Assembly (NCBI GenBank): GCA_905221605.1
Contig: CAJNDS010002456.1
Span: forward strand, 129,382 to 193,381
Source of the DNA: Symbiodinium natans
Lineage: Eukaryota > Sar > Dinophyceae > Suessiales > Symbiodiniaceae
Reading direction: 5' to 3'
DNA: 64,000 nucleotides
Shown: positions 12,886 to 21,999 of the stretch, one piece after another
Layout: each line of letters opens with the position of its first letter
Numbering within the stretch: the first letter of the stretch is position 1
Notes under the pieces: generated by a model
Told to the model about the DNA's origin: nothing
Databases searched by the model: none
Seen by the model: the letters and a program-made list of their open reading frames with translations, nothing else
Position numbers and translations under genes: made by a program

Positions 12886-14740
12886 CAGTCAGCCTGTTTA
12901 AAGGAGAGGTCTCGGATGCCGGTCAAGCTGCATCTCGCAGCATCCAATCCTGTACCCGCCGTTGCTAGCAAAGCTCTGCTTGCCTAGGGGATCCCAAGAC
13001 ACCGACACGAACGCAAAGAAGTACGTGGCATCGTTGTACTGGGCCGGGACCACGGGTACGGCAAGGCTGTATGGTCCGTGAACGTCTTAAGCTGACTTGT
13101 GTATGACACCACAGCCAACTCAGTAGACAGCCAAGGTCTTTACCACCATGACCACTGTTGGTTACGGCTCTTCGACCGCACTATGTCAACGAAAGCCCCT
13201 TGGATAGCTTCAGTGCACCGCGCCTCTGAGGCGATATCTTCCCGATGAACAACATAGAGCGTGTCTTTGCGGTGCGGAGCTCATGGCATCAGAGGGTTCG
13301 ATGGTGTCTGAGATTTTGCACAGTTGGATGGTGAATGAGTGGTGGTGGGCTTGGGGCCTGGTGCGTTTGAATGCCTGAGGTTGGTGTGATGATCTTTGGA
13401 GCCACCGTGTTTGGTTGCTTTCTCAGCATGAGCCGAATCTGCAAAAAAAGGCCGTGCTGGCACCATCTAGCACCTGGCAGGTTACATCGTGGGCAGCGTG
13501 GCGGAGATGGCCACGCACAGTCGTCAGAACCCAGCGGCCCAGTCGGGGAACCCAGGGCAGCCAAAAGGGCGTATAGGCGCTATAATATAGGCATTGCAAG
13601 GCAGAATCTTTTTCCCTTTCTTTGCCGGTGTCGTGTGAGAGAGCCTTTGCCAGGTCGTTGCTGACGATGCGACAGTACTGCGAGGAGCCGGACCGAGGTT
13701 GGCGGTTGGCGTGGAGGGCGCACGGCCACAACGCCGCAACGTCTGTAGTGTAAAGGGACCTGGAGTTTCGATTTTCCATTCGCAACAGGAGCACAGCTTC
13801 CACCAGAAGGTGCTGAACTCCGTGCGGCGGCACGTGGAGTTCTGGTTTCAGGTGCTTGAAAACTGCTGAAAGAGGTGCTTTTGCCGAATGCCATGCCATG
13901 CTGCAGGAGATGTCGCCTTTCGACGCTGAGCCCGAGATCCTGCAGAAGCTTCTCGATACTGCACAAGCCAAGAGGTGGAAGGCGCAGGCAACAAGATGGC
14001 ACAAGGCACTGGCAAGCATGGCGAAGCTCGGGTCTGCCACTTGAGTCCAAGGCTCCCCGTTCCCTTGCGGCGGGAGGTCATCCTTCACATCCACAGGTGG
14101 GTCAGCCGCCCTCAATAGCTCAGAACCTGAATGCTTGACCTCGACAACGATAGGCTGGCAGAATGTTTCTTGACCAGTTTTTGCATCCAAGTTCTCCGGC
14201 TTTTGGAAGGCATGTCATCTCTGGCGGCATCGCCCTCTTCGCGCTCTCCATGCCGCCCTGGTGCCTCAGTGGCACAAAAACAGCAGAAACAGGGCAAAAG
14301 AGGAAGAGCCCCCCCCCCCCCCCACCCCACCCGCCCCCAAAAAAGACCCCATGCTGATCCCACCAAGCTGGACCAACACGCAACTTGCCATCAGGCTTCA
14401 AGCGCTCCTGATGCGATTGCTGGAACCGCAGGTGGGGGGAGTCCACCTTTAGGAGGTGGTTCGAGGTTTCAGGGTTAGGGCTTTGCATGAGAATCTGAGA
14501 CTTCCCATTCTGCAGGCCTTTACCGCGGGGGAGCTGATTGTGCCTCCAACCGAAGCAGCTGGGTAGCAGCAGAGCATTGTTGTAGCGGAGCAGCAGCAGG
14601 GCGGGAGGGCGCCCCTCTCACACGCCTTATTGAGAGAGAAAGAAGTAAAGAAAGAAAGAACAAAAGCCTTGAAGAAAGACATAAGGAAATACAGAAGTTA
14701 AATGAATAAATAAGCAACACCGAGAAATGGTACCAATACA

Positions 14741-14780
<40 letters not shown>

Positions 14781-15113
14781 ACACACACACACACACACAC
14801 ACCCTGAAATTCGGGGCGGGCGAACTCGCCCAGGGCTTGACCCGTAGTCCCACGAAAGAAAGCTGGATTGTCGAAAGAAAGAAAAAAGAAAGAAAGAACG
14901 AAAGAATGAAAGAAGGACAAAAATAGAGGAAGGAAGGAAGAAAGAAATAAAGGAAGGAAGGAAGGAAGAAAGACAGAAAGAAATGAAGAAAGAAATAAAT
15001 AAAGAAATAAAGAAATAAAGAAATAAAGAAATAAAGAAATAAAGAAATAAAGAAAGAAAGAAAGAAAGAAAGAAAGAAATAAAGAAATAAAGAAATAAAG
15101 AAATAAAGAAATA

Positions 15114-15145
<32 letters not shown>

Positions 15146-16441
15146 AATAAAGAAATAAAGAAATAAAGAAATAAAGAAATAAAGAAATAAAGAAATAAAG
15201 AAATAAAGAAATAAAGAAATAAAGAAATAAAGAAATAAAGAAATAAAGAAATAAAGAAATAAAGAAATAAAGAAATAAAGAAATAAGAAATAAAGAAATA
15301 AAGAAATAAAGAAATACAGAAATACAGAAATAAAGAAATAAAGAAACAAAGAAACAAAGAAACAAAGAAACAACGAAACAAAGAAAACAGGAGATAAAGA
15401 GATAAAGAAATAAAGAAATACAGAAATAAAGAAATAAAGAAATAAAGAAATAAAGAAATAAAGAAAAAGCCAGAATGAAGAAAAAATGAATGAGAAGAGA
15501 TTGATGAGAAGAGAGAGATGATGGCGAGAGAGGAGAGAAGAGCTGAGAGGGGAGAGGGAGAGGGAGAGGGAGAGGGAGAGGGAGAGGGAGAGGGAGAGGG
15601 AGAGGGAGGGAGGGAGGGTGAAAGACATAACAAGAAGAGAGAAAGACAATGAAGAGGATTTGAGAGTTCTTCAGTGCGCAGAAAAAGCGAGAAGACGGCG
15701 AGGCCGGCGGCAGCAACGACCTGATCTTTGTCTACGAGGGCACCTGTGAGGCGGAAGAAACCTGTAGCTGTCATGTGTCGCATAAACTTCCGAGCTCTGT
15801 CGCATTGTATGACACACGACCCCGTGACCACACGGAGGCAATTCTCAATGCAACAGGCCGGCCATTGCCGAGTACTCAGCCACGACCATGCTAGTCCCTG
15901 TCAACACATCTCAAGACTGCTGATTCTGGGCACTCCATCCGACACTCAAAGTTGCCTGGTCCGTTTTGAGAAGGGTCGCTTGGTCACATTTCGAGAGTGC
16001 AGCGCTTCTTGCACCTTCCTTCAGCCCTTGCGTTGTGCCTCTGTCGTAAGCTGTGTCGGGATGTTTCTGGGAGCGTGGGGTGGAGAGAGCTGACCTGAGG
16101 ACCCACACCTCCACCACGCGGCGGCGCCGAGGGCGGAAGAAGGAGGCCCCATAATTCGCGTCCCATACTCTGCATGCTCCACAAAGTAGGGGCGAGAGCG
16201 TCCTTCTCCTCTTTGGCTCGAGAGGTGCGAGGGGTCTACCTCGGTGACAGCTACCTGGTGTTGGAGGTGGGATTTCGAACAAGAATTGCACCAAACGAAA
16301 TGTTCACCCAAATCGCCGCTTGCCCAACCGACTCAGAAGCCTGCAAAGAATCCCCCACATGGCCCACATCCTTTGGTGTCGTCTTTTTCCGAGACCTACC
16401 CGCCGGGCACCATGCTCGGCTTCGAGGCACTTCTGGGGGAG
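8756..16441 (+). CDS. Voltage-gated K+ channel with cyclic-nucleotide-binding domain (EAG/CNG/HCN-like), multi-exon
   Basis: Spliced exons spell the family in order. S1: 8756-8815 (VIVITFSVSFHTTPAAW). S2: 9172-9211 (VDVFFAIDMIL). S2-S3 linker: 9327-9390 (CRTAFLDSNG). S3: 9473-about 9539 (HYVKGQFLVDFLSTAPIDR). S4: about 10245-10299 (NRLARMLKLFRL). S5: 10773-10851 (FLAHIVACMWHWLATL). Turret: 10925-10971 (SGQWLVNLGL). Pore: 12999-13042 (KYVASLYW), 13136-13166 (TTMTTVGYG) and 13231-13271 (DIFPMNNIERVFA). S6: 13380-13413 and 13481-13533 (VGVMIFGATVFG, YIVGSVAEMAT). C-linker: 13789-13851. CNBD: 13907-13966, 14516-14554 (AFTAGELIVPPTE), 15703-15750 (NDLIFVYEGTCE) and 16394-16441 (TYPPGTMLGFEALLGE). 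The VGYG filter implies K+ selectivity in the surface or an internal membrane. Phases fit at most junctions (8816, 9212, 9391, 13043, 13167, 13272, 13414, 13967, 14555). About half the donors are GC and one is GA. The S4-S5 linker exon, the N-terminus, the end of the CNBD (possibly near 16675-16720) and the C-terminus were not placed. Confidence 0.85.
9788..9830. repeat. Telomere-like patch inside a channel intron
   Basis: CAACCCCTAAACCCTGAATG and neighbouring degenerate units, in the intron between the S3 and S4 exons. Confidence 0.6.
11653..11765. mobile_element. MITE-like TIR element, copy A
   Basis: Left end ATTTCCCAAAACAAGG and right end CCCCTATTTTTTCGGAAA are imperfect inverted repeats. 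The interior is short and AT-rich with CCCC/GGGG blocks. It matches five other copies in the window and lies in the intron of the channel gene between the turret and pore exons. No coding capacity, so non-autonomous. Confidence 0.7.
12334..12890. repeat. (TCTCTCTG)n octamer array followed by CT-rich tract, in a channel intron
   Basis: About 430 bp of near-perfect 8-bp units TCTCTCTG with rare changes to CGG and one phase slip near 12620, then about 120 bp of CT/CTTT microsatellite. One strand is pure pyrimidine plus G. It sits between the channel's turret ex­on (to 10971) and the pore exon (from 12999). The apparent 214-residue frame through it is a repeat artefact. Confidence 0.95.
14743..14803. 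repeat. (GA)n then (CA)n microsatellite
   Basis: GAGAGA run passing directly into a CACACA run, in the channel intron between the 14516-14554 and 15703-15750 exons. Confidence 0.95.
14870..15480. repeat. A-rich (AAATAAAG)n purine/A array in a channel intron
   Basis: About 600 bp of GAAATAAA-type octamers with AAAG and AAAC variants. The minus strand reads as Phe/Leu/Ser-rich pseudo-proteins of 340-398 residues. It splits two CNBD exons, so it is intronic. Confidence 0.95.
15545..15615. repeat. (GGGAGA)n array
   Basis: Clean hexamer repeat GGGAGA ending in GGGAGGGAGGG, at the 3' side of the same channel intron. Confidence 0.95.
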
Positions 16442-16488
16442 GCACGGATCTCATCCTAGGTTCCCCAATGAGAAGCCCTCGCTTCCCC

Positions 16489-16603
16489 CATGTGGGTATT
16501 TCCAAAACTAGGGGGTTACTCTGAATATACCCCGAAAGAGTATATTCCTTCTAATAAAAGGAACCCCCAACAGGGTGCCCCTATTTTTGGAAGCCCTCAT
16601 GTG
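16489..16603. mobile_element. MITE-like TIR element, copy B
   Basis: Left end CATGTGGGTATTTCCAAAAC and right end CTATTTTTGGAAGCCCTCAT are inverted repeats of about 25 bp. The core has AATATACCCC and AGTATATTCC. It is the clearest member of the family and lies just after the last placed CNBD exon of the channel gene, probably in an intron. Confidence 0.75.
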
Positions 16604-17521
16604 TTTGGACGCGCGCTCCAAGAACGCGAAAGAGCGCGAGAAGAGCCCGGGAAAGCTCCAAGGAAGCCCTGCAGTCCTTCGGCTGTCCGAGTGACTGTGC
16701 GGCTCGGGGCCCAGCGCTTGCCGAAGGCTGCGAATTCTTGCCAATATTCCCCACATGTTGGCACATGGCCGCGAGCGACTGCTGTAGACTCGCACCGAGG
16801 TTCGCTGCTCGGCGGCCGGGACTTGCAGTGTCTTCGCTCTGAAGGTGGCGGCGCTCGTGGATGCGCACAGGCCGACGAAAGAGGGCTGATGAGGGGAGGG
16901 TTCATATGGGATCCTAGAAAGTCCTCTGGCTAATGCCTGGTTTATGCGAGTGCAGAGGCAGTGCAGAGGTAGATGCTTGCGATCCCTGCCTGACGTAGCA
17001 AGACCCTGAGTTCTGAGAGGTCCACGCCCCACCTGGGTGGTATGCTCACTGAGCTTATGACCTCCGTGATCGTCACAGAGGGCCGGCGGCGCGTAAAGGA
17101 CGGAAAGCCACAGACCCCCAAAAAAGTTGCCAATGATCTGAGGTTTTGAAGCTGCATTCTGACGCCCGGCCTTGTCTTCTGAATCGTTGGAGCTGAGAGG
17201 AGCGCCAGACGTGTGATGAGGGCCGCAGCTATGAGGCGACGCTCGAGGCACGGACACGTGACCAAGCCTCAACCTAGTGGGATAGGGATCAAAAAAAATT
17301 AAAAAAGGATCAAAAAGAAAATAAAAAAGGATCAAAAAGAAAATAAAAAAGGATCAAAAAAAAAATAAGGCCGCGATCGACGACCCTCTCACACGAAACG
17401 CGTCTCGAGACGCCAAAACTCGAGTTTTGGTACGTTTTCAGAGCACGATTGACGACCCTCTCAGACGACCTCTCAGACGACACGCATTTCGAGGCGCTAA
17501 AACCCCGAGTTCTGACTCTTG

Positions 17522-17580
17522 GCTTCACGGCTTCTTGGCTTCTTGGCTTCTTGGCTTCTTGGCTTCTTGGCTTGCTGGCT
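17522..17580. repeat. CTTCTTGGCT decamer array
   Basis: Five to six tandem copies of a 10-bp unit, within the foldback element. Confidence 0.9.
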
Positions 17581-17624
17581 CTGCTCGGCTTTTAGCTTTA
17601 TGCTTCTTGGCTTCTTTTTTTAAG

Positions 17625-17935
17625 TCGCACAAGCTTGCTTCAAGGCATACAGGTGTATCGAAAGCCATGGTGCGAGGATTGTGTTTGCAAATGGGGGGGG
17701 CTGCGCCCCCCCCAACCCCCCCGCTTGTTAAGTCACGTAAGCTTGCTTCGAAAATTAGCGTCTGTTCGACATTAATGATGCGAGCATTGTGTTTGCGTGT
17801 GTGGGGGGGGCGAGGGCTGCACCCCCCCCCCCCCCCCCAGACCCCCGCTTTTTTAAATCGCGCAAGCCTGCTTCAAAGCCTACGCGTCTCTTCGAGACCC
17901 ATGATGCGAGCATTGTTTGCAACTGGGACTGCTAC
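17625..17935. repeat. Three tandem ~105-bp units with a G-run/C-run hairpin
   Basis: Each unit has a CGCACAAGCTTGCTTC-like start, GATGCGAGCATTGTGTTTGC, then a G8 run, a short loop (CTGCG) and a C8-C18 run. The third unit ends in a (TAC)n tract and lacks the hairpin. A fourth, dispersed copy is at 36270-36370. Confidence 0.8.
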
Positions 17936-17938
17936 TAT

Positions 17939-17982
<44 letters not shown>

Positions 17983-18095
17983 TTACTACTAATTACTATT
18001 ACTACTGCTACTACTACTACTATTACTCCTACTACCACTATTATTACTATTTCTCCTACTACTACTATTGCTACTACTACTACCACTACTACTAT

Positions 18096-18130
<35 letters not shown>

Positions 18131-18140
18131 TTACTACTAT
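17936..18140. repeat. (TAC)n microsatellite
   Basis: About 200 bp of CTA/TAC triplets with a few substitutions. It reads as poly-Leu, poly-Tyr or poly-Thr depending on the frame. Confidence 0.95.
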
Positions 18141-18716
18141 TGTATTTATATTATATATTATATTTTATATTTTATATGTAGTTTATTTTAAATTCCCATT
18201 ATTATGTATTTTATATTTCGAATGAGGTCTTAGATATTAAGTATCATAATATAGATATATATTATTATATTATATTACATAATAATATATATATATATAT
18301 GTAAATTATTATACATATTTATTGAAGGCTATATATATATATATTAGACATTAAATATTAAGTATTATTTATTCTATGTTTTGTACTATAAATGAAACAG
18401 TTTGTATTATATGATATTATATCATAAACTATTATCTTATAGTATATCATAAACTATTATAATATATTATATTACATTATATTATATTATTTCATATGTT
18501 TTATAATGTATTTTATATGATATCTTATATTATATCCGTTTTTATATATTATATTATATTGCCGTTTGTTTTTTCAATATTTTATTGTATATTCCATGAT
18601 AATATTTTATATTGTACATGATATGTTATGTTAAAATTAATATGAATCATAATAATATTGATATTAATAGAAACATAAATATCAATAAAATAAGTATAGA
18701 TATGCAGAATATATTG
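18140..18716. other. AT-rich block in a GC-rich genome
   Basis: About 580 bases composed almost entirely of A and T (TATATTATATTTTATATT and similar). No gene. It lies in the centre of the foldback element. Confidence 0.9.
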
Positions 18717-19202
18717 GTCGATCGCGTCGGGAACAACGTACCAAAACTCGAGTTTAAGCGCCTCGAGATGCGTTTTGTGTGAGAGGGTTGTCGATCGTGC
18801 TTCGAACACGTACAAAAACTCGAGTTTTCGCGCCTCGAGATGCTTTTCGTGTGAGAGGGCGGGTCGTCAATCGTGCCCGGAAAACCTTTCCAAAACTCGA
18901 GTTTTAGCATGTCGACACGCGTTTCGTGTGAGAGGGTCCTCGATCGGGTTCCGAAAACGTACCAAAACTCGAGTTTTCGTACTCGAAGTCGAAGTTTATT
19001 TTCTTTTTGATCCTTTTTTATTTATTTTTTGATCCTGGGCTGCGTTATTTTTTTTTTGATCCTTTTTTATTTTTTTTGATCCGGCAGCCCAACCTAGTCG
19101 TCGGAGTCCCGCCCATCGAGCTTGCATGTGGACCCACCATCAAGCCTTTTTGCAAGTCACCCTTTCGCCCCGAAATCGAAACCCCTGAGCCCTTTCACAC
19201 GT

Positions 19203-19410
19203 AGACATTAAGCCCTAACCGTACTCTAAACCCTTGAAACCCTGAAGCCCTTGGCATCCTAAAACCCTAAGCCCGTTTTCCCTAAAACCCGAAAACGTTC
19301 CAAGAAATCCTGAAAGCCCTCAATCCACAAACCCCAAACCCGAATCATCCCTAAACCCTAAACCCTGAACTCCAAATCCTAAACCCTAAACCCTGAACCC
19401 CTGTCCCCAG
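19203..19410. repeat. Telomere-like CCCTAAA patch
   Basis: About 200 bp of degenerate CCCTAAAC/CCCTGAAC units, immediately downstream of the foldback element. Confidence 0.85.
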
Positions 19411-19464
19411 GCCTACCGAGCCGCGAAGCAGAAGTTCCAGGCTGTCAGGGATGCTGGGCTTTGG

Positions 19465-19530
19465 GGGGGGGGGGATTTGGCGATTTTGTTTTTTTTTTTT
19501 TTTTTGGGGGGGGGGGTTTGGGGGGGTCTT
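19465..19530. repeat. G-run / T-run homopolymers
   Basis: G10 or longer, a T18 run and another G10 block in close succession. Confidence 0.95.
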
Positions 19531-19609
19531 AAGGAAGTTTTGTAGAGCGCAGCTTGAAGCTGAAGCTCCGGAGAGGCTATAATAATTGTCGTTGCCTGTT
19601 CTTGGCAGG

Positions 19610-19702
19610 GATGGGGGGTTTCCGAAATTCGGGGTGCCTTCTTGAGGTCCTTATTCCAAGGGAACCCAACCATTTGGGGATTCGAGATTGTGGGTCCCAG
19701 AT
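19610..19702. mobile_element. MITE-like TIR element, copy F (one end diverged)
   Basis: GGTTTCCGAAATTCGGGGTG followed by CCTTCTTGAGGTCC matches the reverse complement of copy D over about 30 bp with few changes. The other end is only weakly similar. Confidence 0.5.
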
Positions 19703-20069
19703 GTTGGTCAACCGTCTCCAGATCTTCAAAGGGATTCGCGCCTCGAGGCTTCCCAGCCCCTCCGCGCAGCTGCGGAGTCGAACTCCGAGGCGCCACAGCT
19801 TTGAACAGCAAGGACTAGCAGCTCTTTCAAGAAGCGAAAAGGACTGTCGCAAGTGCTAGGATACGCTACCTTACCCAAGATTCGTCGGCATAAAAAGTGC
19901 CGTCCATGAGCTGTGGCTAGCAGGTACCCAGCAACAGCAAAAGAACTGCCGGAACGGAAGCCGCAACGGCAGCCTCCAGTCACAGCTTGGCCTTGCACTG
20001 ATCGGTCCAGGCTGAAGGCCTCTCCGCACTCCGGACGCCACAGGCGCGGAATCGAGGCCTGGGGCCTTG

Positions 20070-20075
20070 GCGGCC

Positions 20076-20107
<32 letters not shown>
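20070..20107. repeat. T-run followed by G22 run
   Basis: Homopolymer junction visible directly. Confidence 0.95.
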
Positions 20108-20109
<2 letters not shown>

Positions 20110-20119
20110 TTGAGCTCCT

Positions 20120-20610
20120 GGTGTTTCTGGCGGCTCCCCTCATTTCTAGCATTGCGATGCATGCTTGTCGGCCGTTCGTCGCCCATTGTTCTTGAGGAGG
20201 CCCCAACGGCAATTCCACCCCTTTCTGCTTGTTTGCATCGACTTCGAGCTTGCCAGCTGCGATGATGCCAAGTGACAGGAAGTCCAAAGTTTCCAAGGCC
20301 GCATGGGATCACATCGCCAGCGAACTCGCTCTCGTCAACTCTAGTAAACCTAGCATGGGTCAGTGTGAGGCCACAGGGCCGCCAACCCAAAAAGGAGCTG
20401 CAGATTTCGGCCGATTCCGAAGGATTCCGCGCGTTCGGCCTATGACCGTGGGTGGTGTGCGGCTCTTCGGTTCTGAGTTCTGAAGGCACGCTCCACAACA
20501 GGGCCAAGGTGCCGAAATCCCTCTTAATAACGGCCACCAGGTTCTCAAGGCCTTCAGGGAGGGCGGCATCCATCTGTTCTCTCGTCCTCCTCCTACTCCT
20601 CCTCCTCCCG
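20120..20610 (-). CDS. Candidate exons of an unknown minus-strand gene
   Basis: On the minus strand, about 20610-20500 reads QMDAALPEGLENLVAVIKRD followed by FGTLALLWS. About 20296-20120 reads TLDFLSLGIIAAGKLEVDAN and continues with a hydrophilic end. Both are protein-like and in the same order, but the splice sites were not settled and no family is recognised. Confidence 0.27.
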
Positions 20611-21662
20611 AAAGTGTAAGAAGACGAGTGCCAGAAGCATTTTTCCGTCTCCATCGCCGACATGCATACTGAATCGGTAAGGACAAGACAGGGAGAGCTG
20701 TTCATTCATCAGCATCCTCCCAGAGATGATCTGTTCTCAAGGGTTGATGCTTTGAGCCTTCGATCCTTTGCAATCCGGGGCCGCAATAGATGCTAGTATA
20801 TACAGTATAACCAAGCACCTCACAAGTTTTCCTCCGACTACAAGCATCCCCCAGAGAACCCTGATGACCCCACAGCCCTACACTGGCTTGAAGGGACACA
20901 AGTTACCTGTGGCGCGGGGCAAAGACTGCCCGCGGTTACATCTTAGGGTAGCAAGTATGTCGATCCGGCGGGAAGCGATTTCAGCCTTTGAGTGGGAATC
21001 TCTCTTCGTGACTCCCCGGCCCAAATACATCCGACCATGCCCTGACACAGGACCCCTGCTGCAGCCGCCGGGCGTGGACAGCGTCCCGGAGCCGACTGAG
21101 GACAGGCCTTCATGATTGTCATATAAGTTAGAACTAAGGAGTAATTGATTCTACAGGTGATATCTAGGCAGAGCTCCTACCTAGCAGAGTCACTAGCAGT
21201 CACTAGCAGAGTCGCTGTCAGAGTCTTTCTACGGATAGCGAAACCCAACCCGTGCGGAGTTGAGATGCCCACGGTGACCATGCCTCTCTCTAGCTTGCTC
21301 ACCATCCAACACAACTGGCTTCGAAGAGCTTGGTGAATCCGTGCTGCAGGAGACAGCAGCTATACAAATGCGGTGTGTAGTGCAGTCTCTCCACTGTCAG
21401 CACCTACCTAGTACAGCAGAAGCGGGCCAAAACCAAGTTTCTTGTCATTGGTTTGTAGCGCTGCTTGAGGACAAGGCATCGCATTGTTATTGGCATGCCG
21501 GCAGCTGACATGAAGCGTCACCAAACCATTCGACCTACCAAATTTGATCGTGGAGGGCGGACAGCGAGGATGGTGCAGACAAGAGAGGGTGCTGCAAGTA
21601 GGGACGTGGTGAGATGTTTGAGCAGCATGCTCCACAACCGGTTCTTGGTTGTTGTGTCTCAG

Positions 21663-21735
21663 CCTTATAGTAACAGTCCTTAGTACAGACAAAAGGGTGT
21701 TATGATTAGCCCTATTAAGGACTGCTACTATAAGG
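21663..21735. mobile_element. Small TIR element, second family, copy 1
   Basis: CCTTATAGTAACAGTCCTTA at the left is the inverse of TAAGGACTGCTACTATAAGG at the right, about 22 bp with one or two mismatches, around a 28-bp core. The element is 73 bp and has no coding capacity. Confidence 0.7.
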
Positions 21736-21884
21736 GGGAATATTGCTTGTTTGGCAGGTTTCTTGAGCCGATTTGAGTGGGAACGGGAACGTGCTGTGAG
21801 GATCTGCCGCGCCTGCCGACTCCCGGAGGACAGGGAAGCTGTGTCGAAGCTGTGGGGGCGGCGTTAGGGAGCTGTGGCTTTGGG

Positions 21885-21988
21885 TTGGGATGTTCCCCCT
21901 GTATACAAACAGTCCACTTCGTACGGAGAAAGGGGGTGATTAAAATCTAAGCTGAGGACTGTGACTATAGGGGGGGGGGACATCCCAA
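21885..21988. mobile_element. Small TIR element, second family, copy 2
   Basis: Left TTGGGATGTTCCCCCTGTAT and right GGGGGGGGGACATCCCAA pair as inverted repeats, with inner AACAGTCC and GGACTGTG. The core (GTACGGAGAAAGGGGGTG) resembles copy 1 150 bp upstream (GTACAGACAAAAGGGTG), so the two are diverged relatives. Confidence 0.7.
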
Positions 21989-21999
21989 GTTTTGGGTTT

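Larger units (their letters stand above)
17279..19089. mobile_element. 1.8-kb foldback element with ~72-bp tandem monomers in both arms
   Basis: Left arm, 17283-17520: four GGATCAAAAA/A-rich units, then about two monomers in inverted orientation (CCCTCTCACACGAAACGCG, CCAAAACTCGAGTTTTGG). Right arm, 18717-19085: about three and a half monomers of about 72 bp (CCAAAACTCGAGTTTT, GTGTGAGAGGGT) and then TTTTTGATCC units, the reverse complement of the left end. Between them lie a CTTCTTGGCT decamer array, three G/C-hairpin units, a (TAC)n run and 580 bp of AT-rich DNA. The 9-bp sequence CAACCTAGT occurs on both sides (17270-17278 and 19090-19098), as expected of a target-site duplication. No transposase is seen. 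Confidence 0.7.

Noticed and set aside
12257-12901. 214-residue + strand frame rich in Ser, Leu, Cys, Val
   Set aside because: It is a translation of the TCTCTCTG octamer array and lies in a channel intron.
14520-15831. Three minus-strand frames of 340-398 residues (Phe/Leu/Ser-rich)
   Set aside because: They read through AAATAAAG and GGGAGA arrays; apparent membrane segments are repeat artefacts.
16207-16290. Reading GVYLGDSYLVLEVGFRTRIA as an additional CNBD exon
   Set aside because: It resembles a CNBD strand but does not fit the usual order relative to the exon at 16394, so it was not included in the gene model.
17427-18225. 254-residue frame with poly-Thr and poly-Tyr
   Set aside because: Crosses the decamer array, hairpin units and (TAC)n; no unique coding part.
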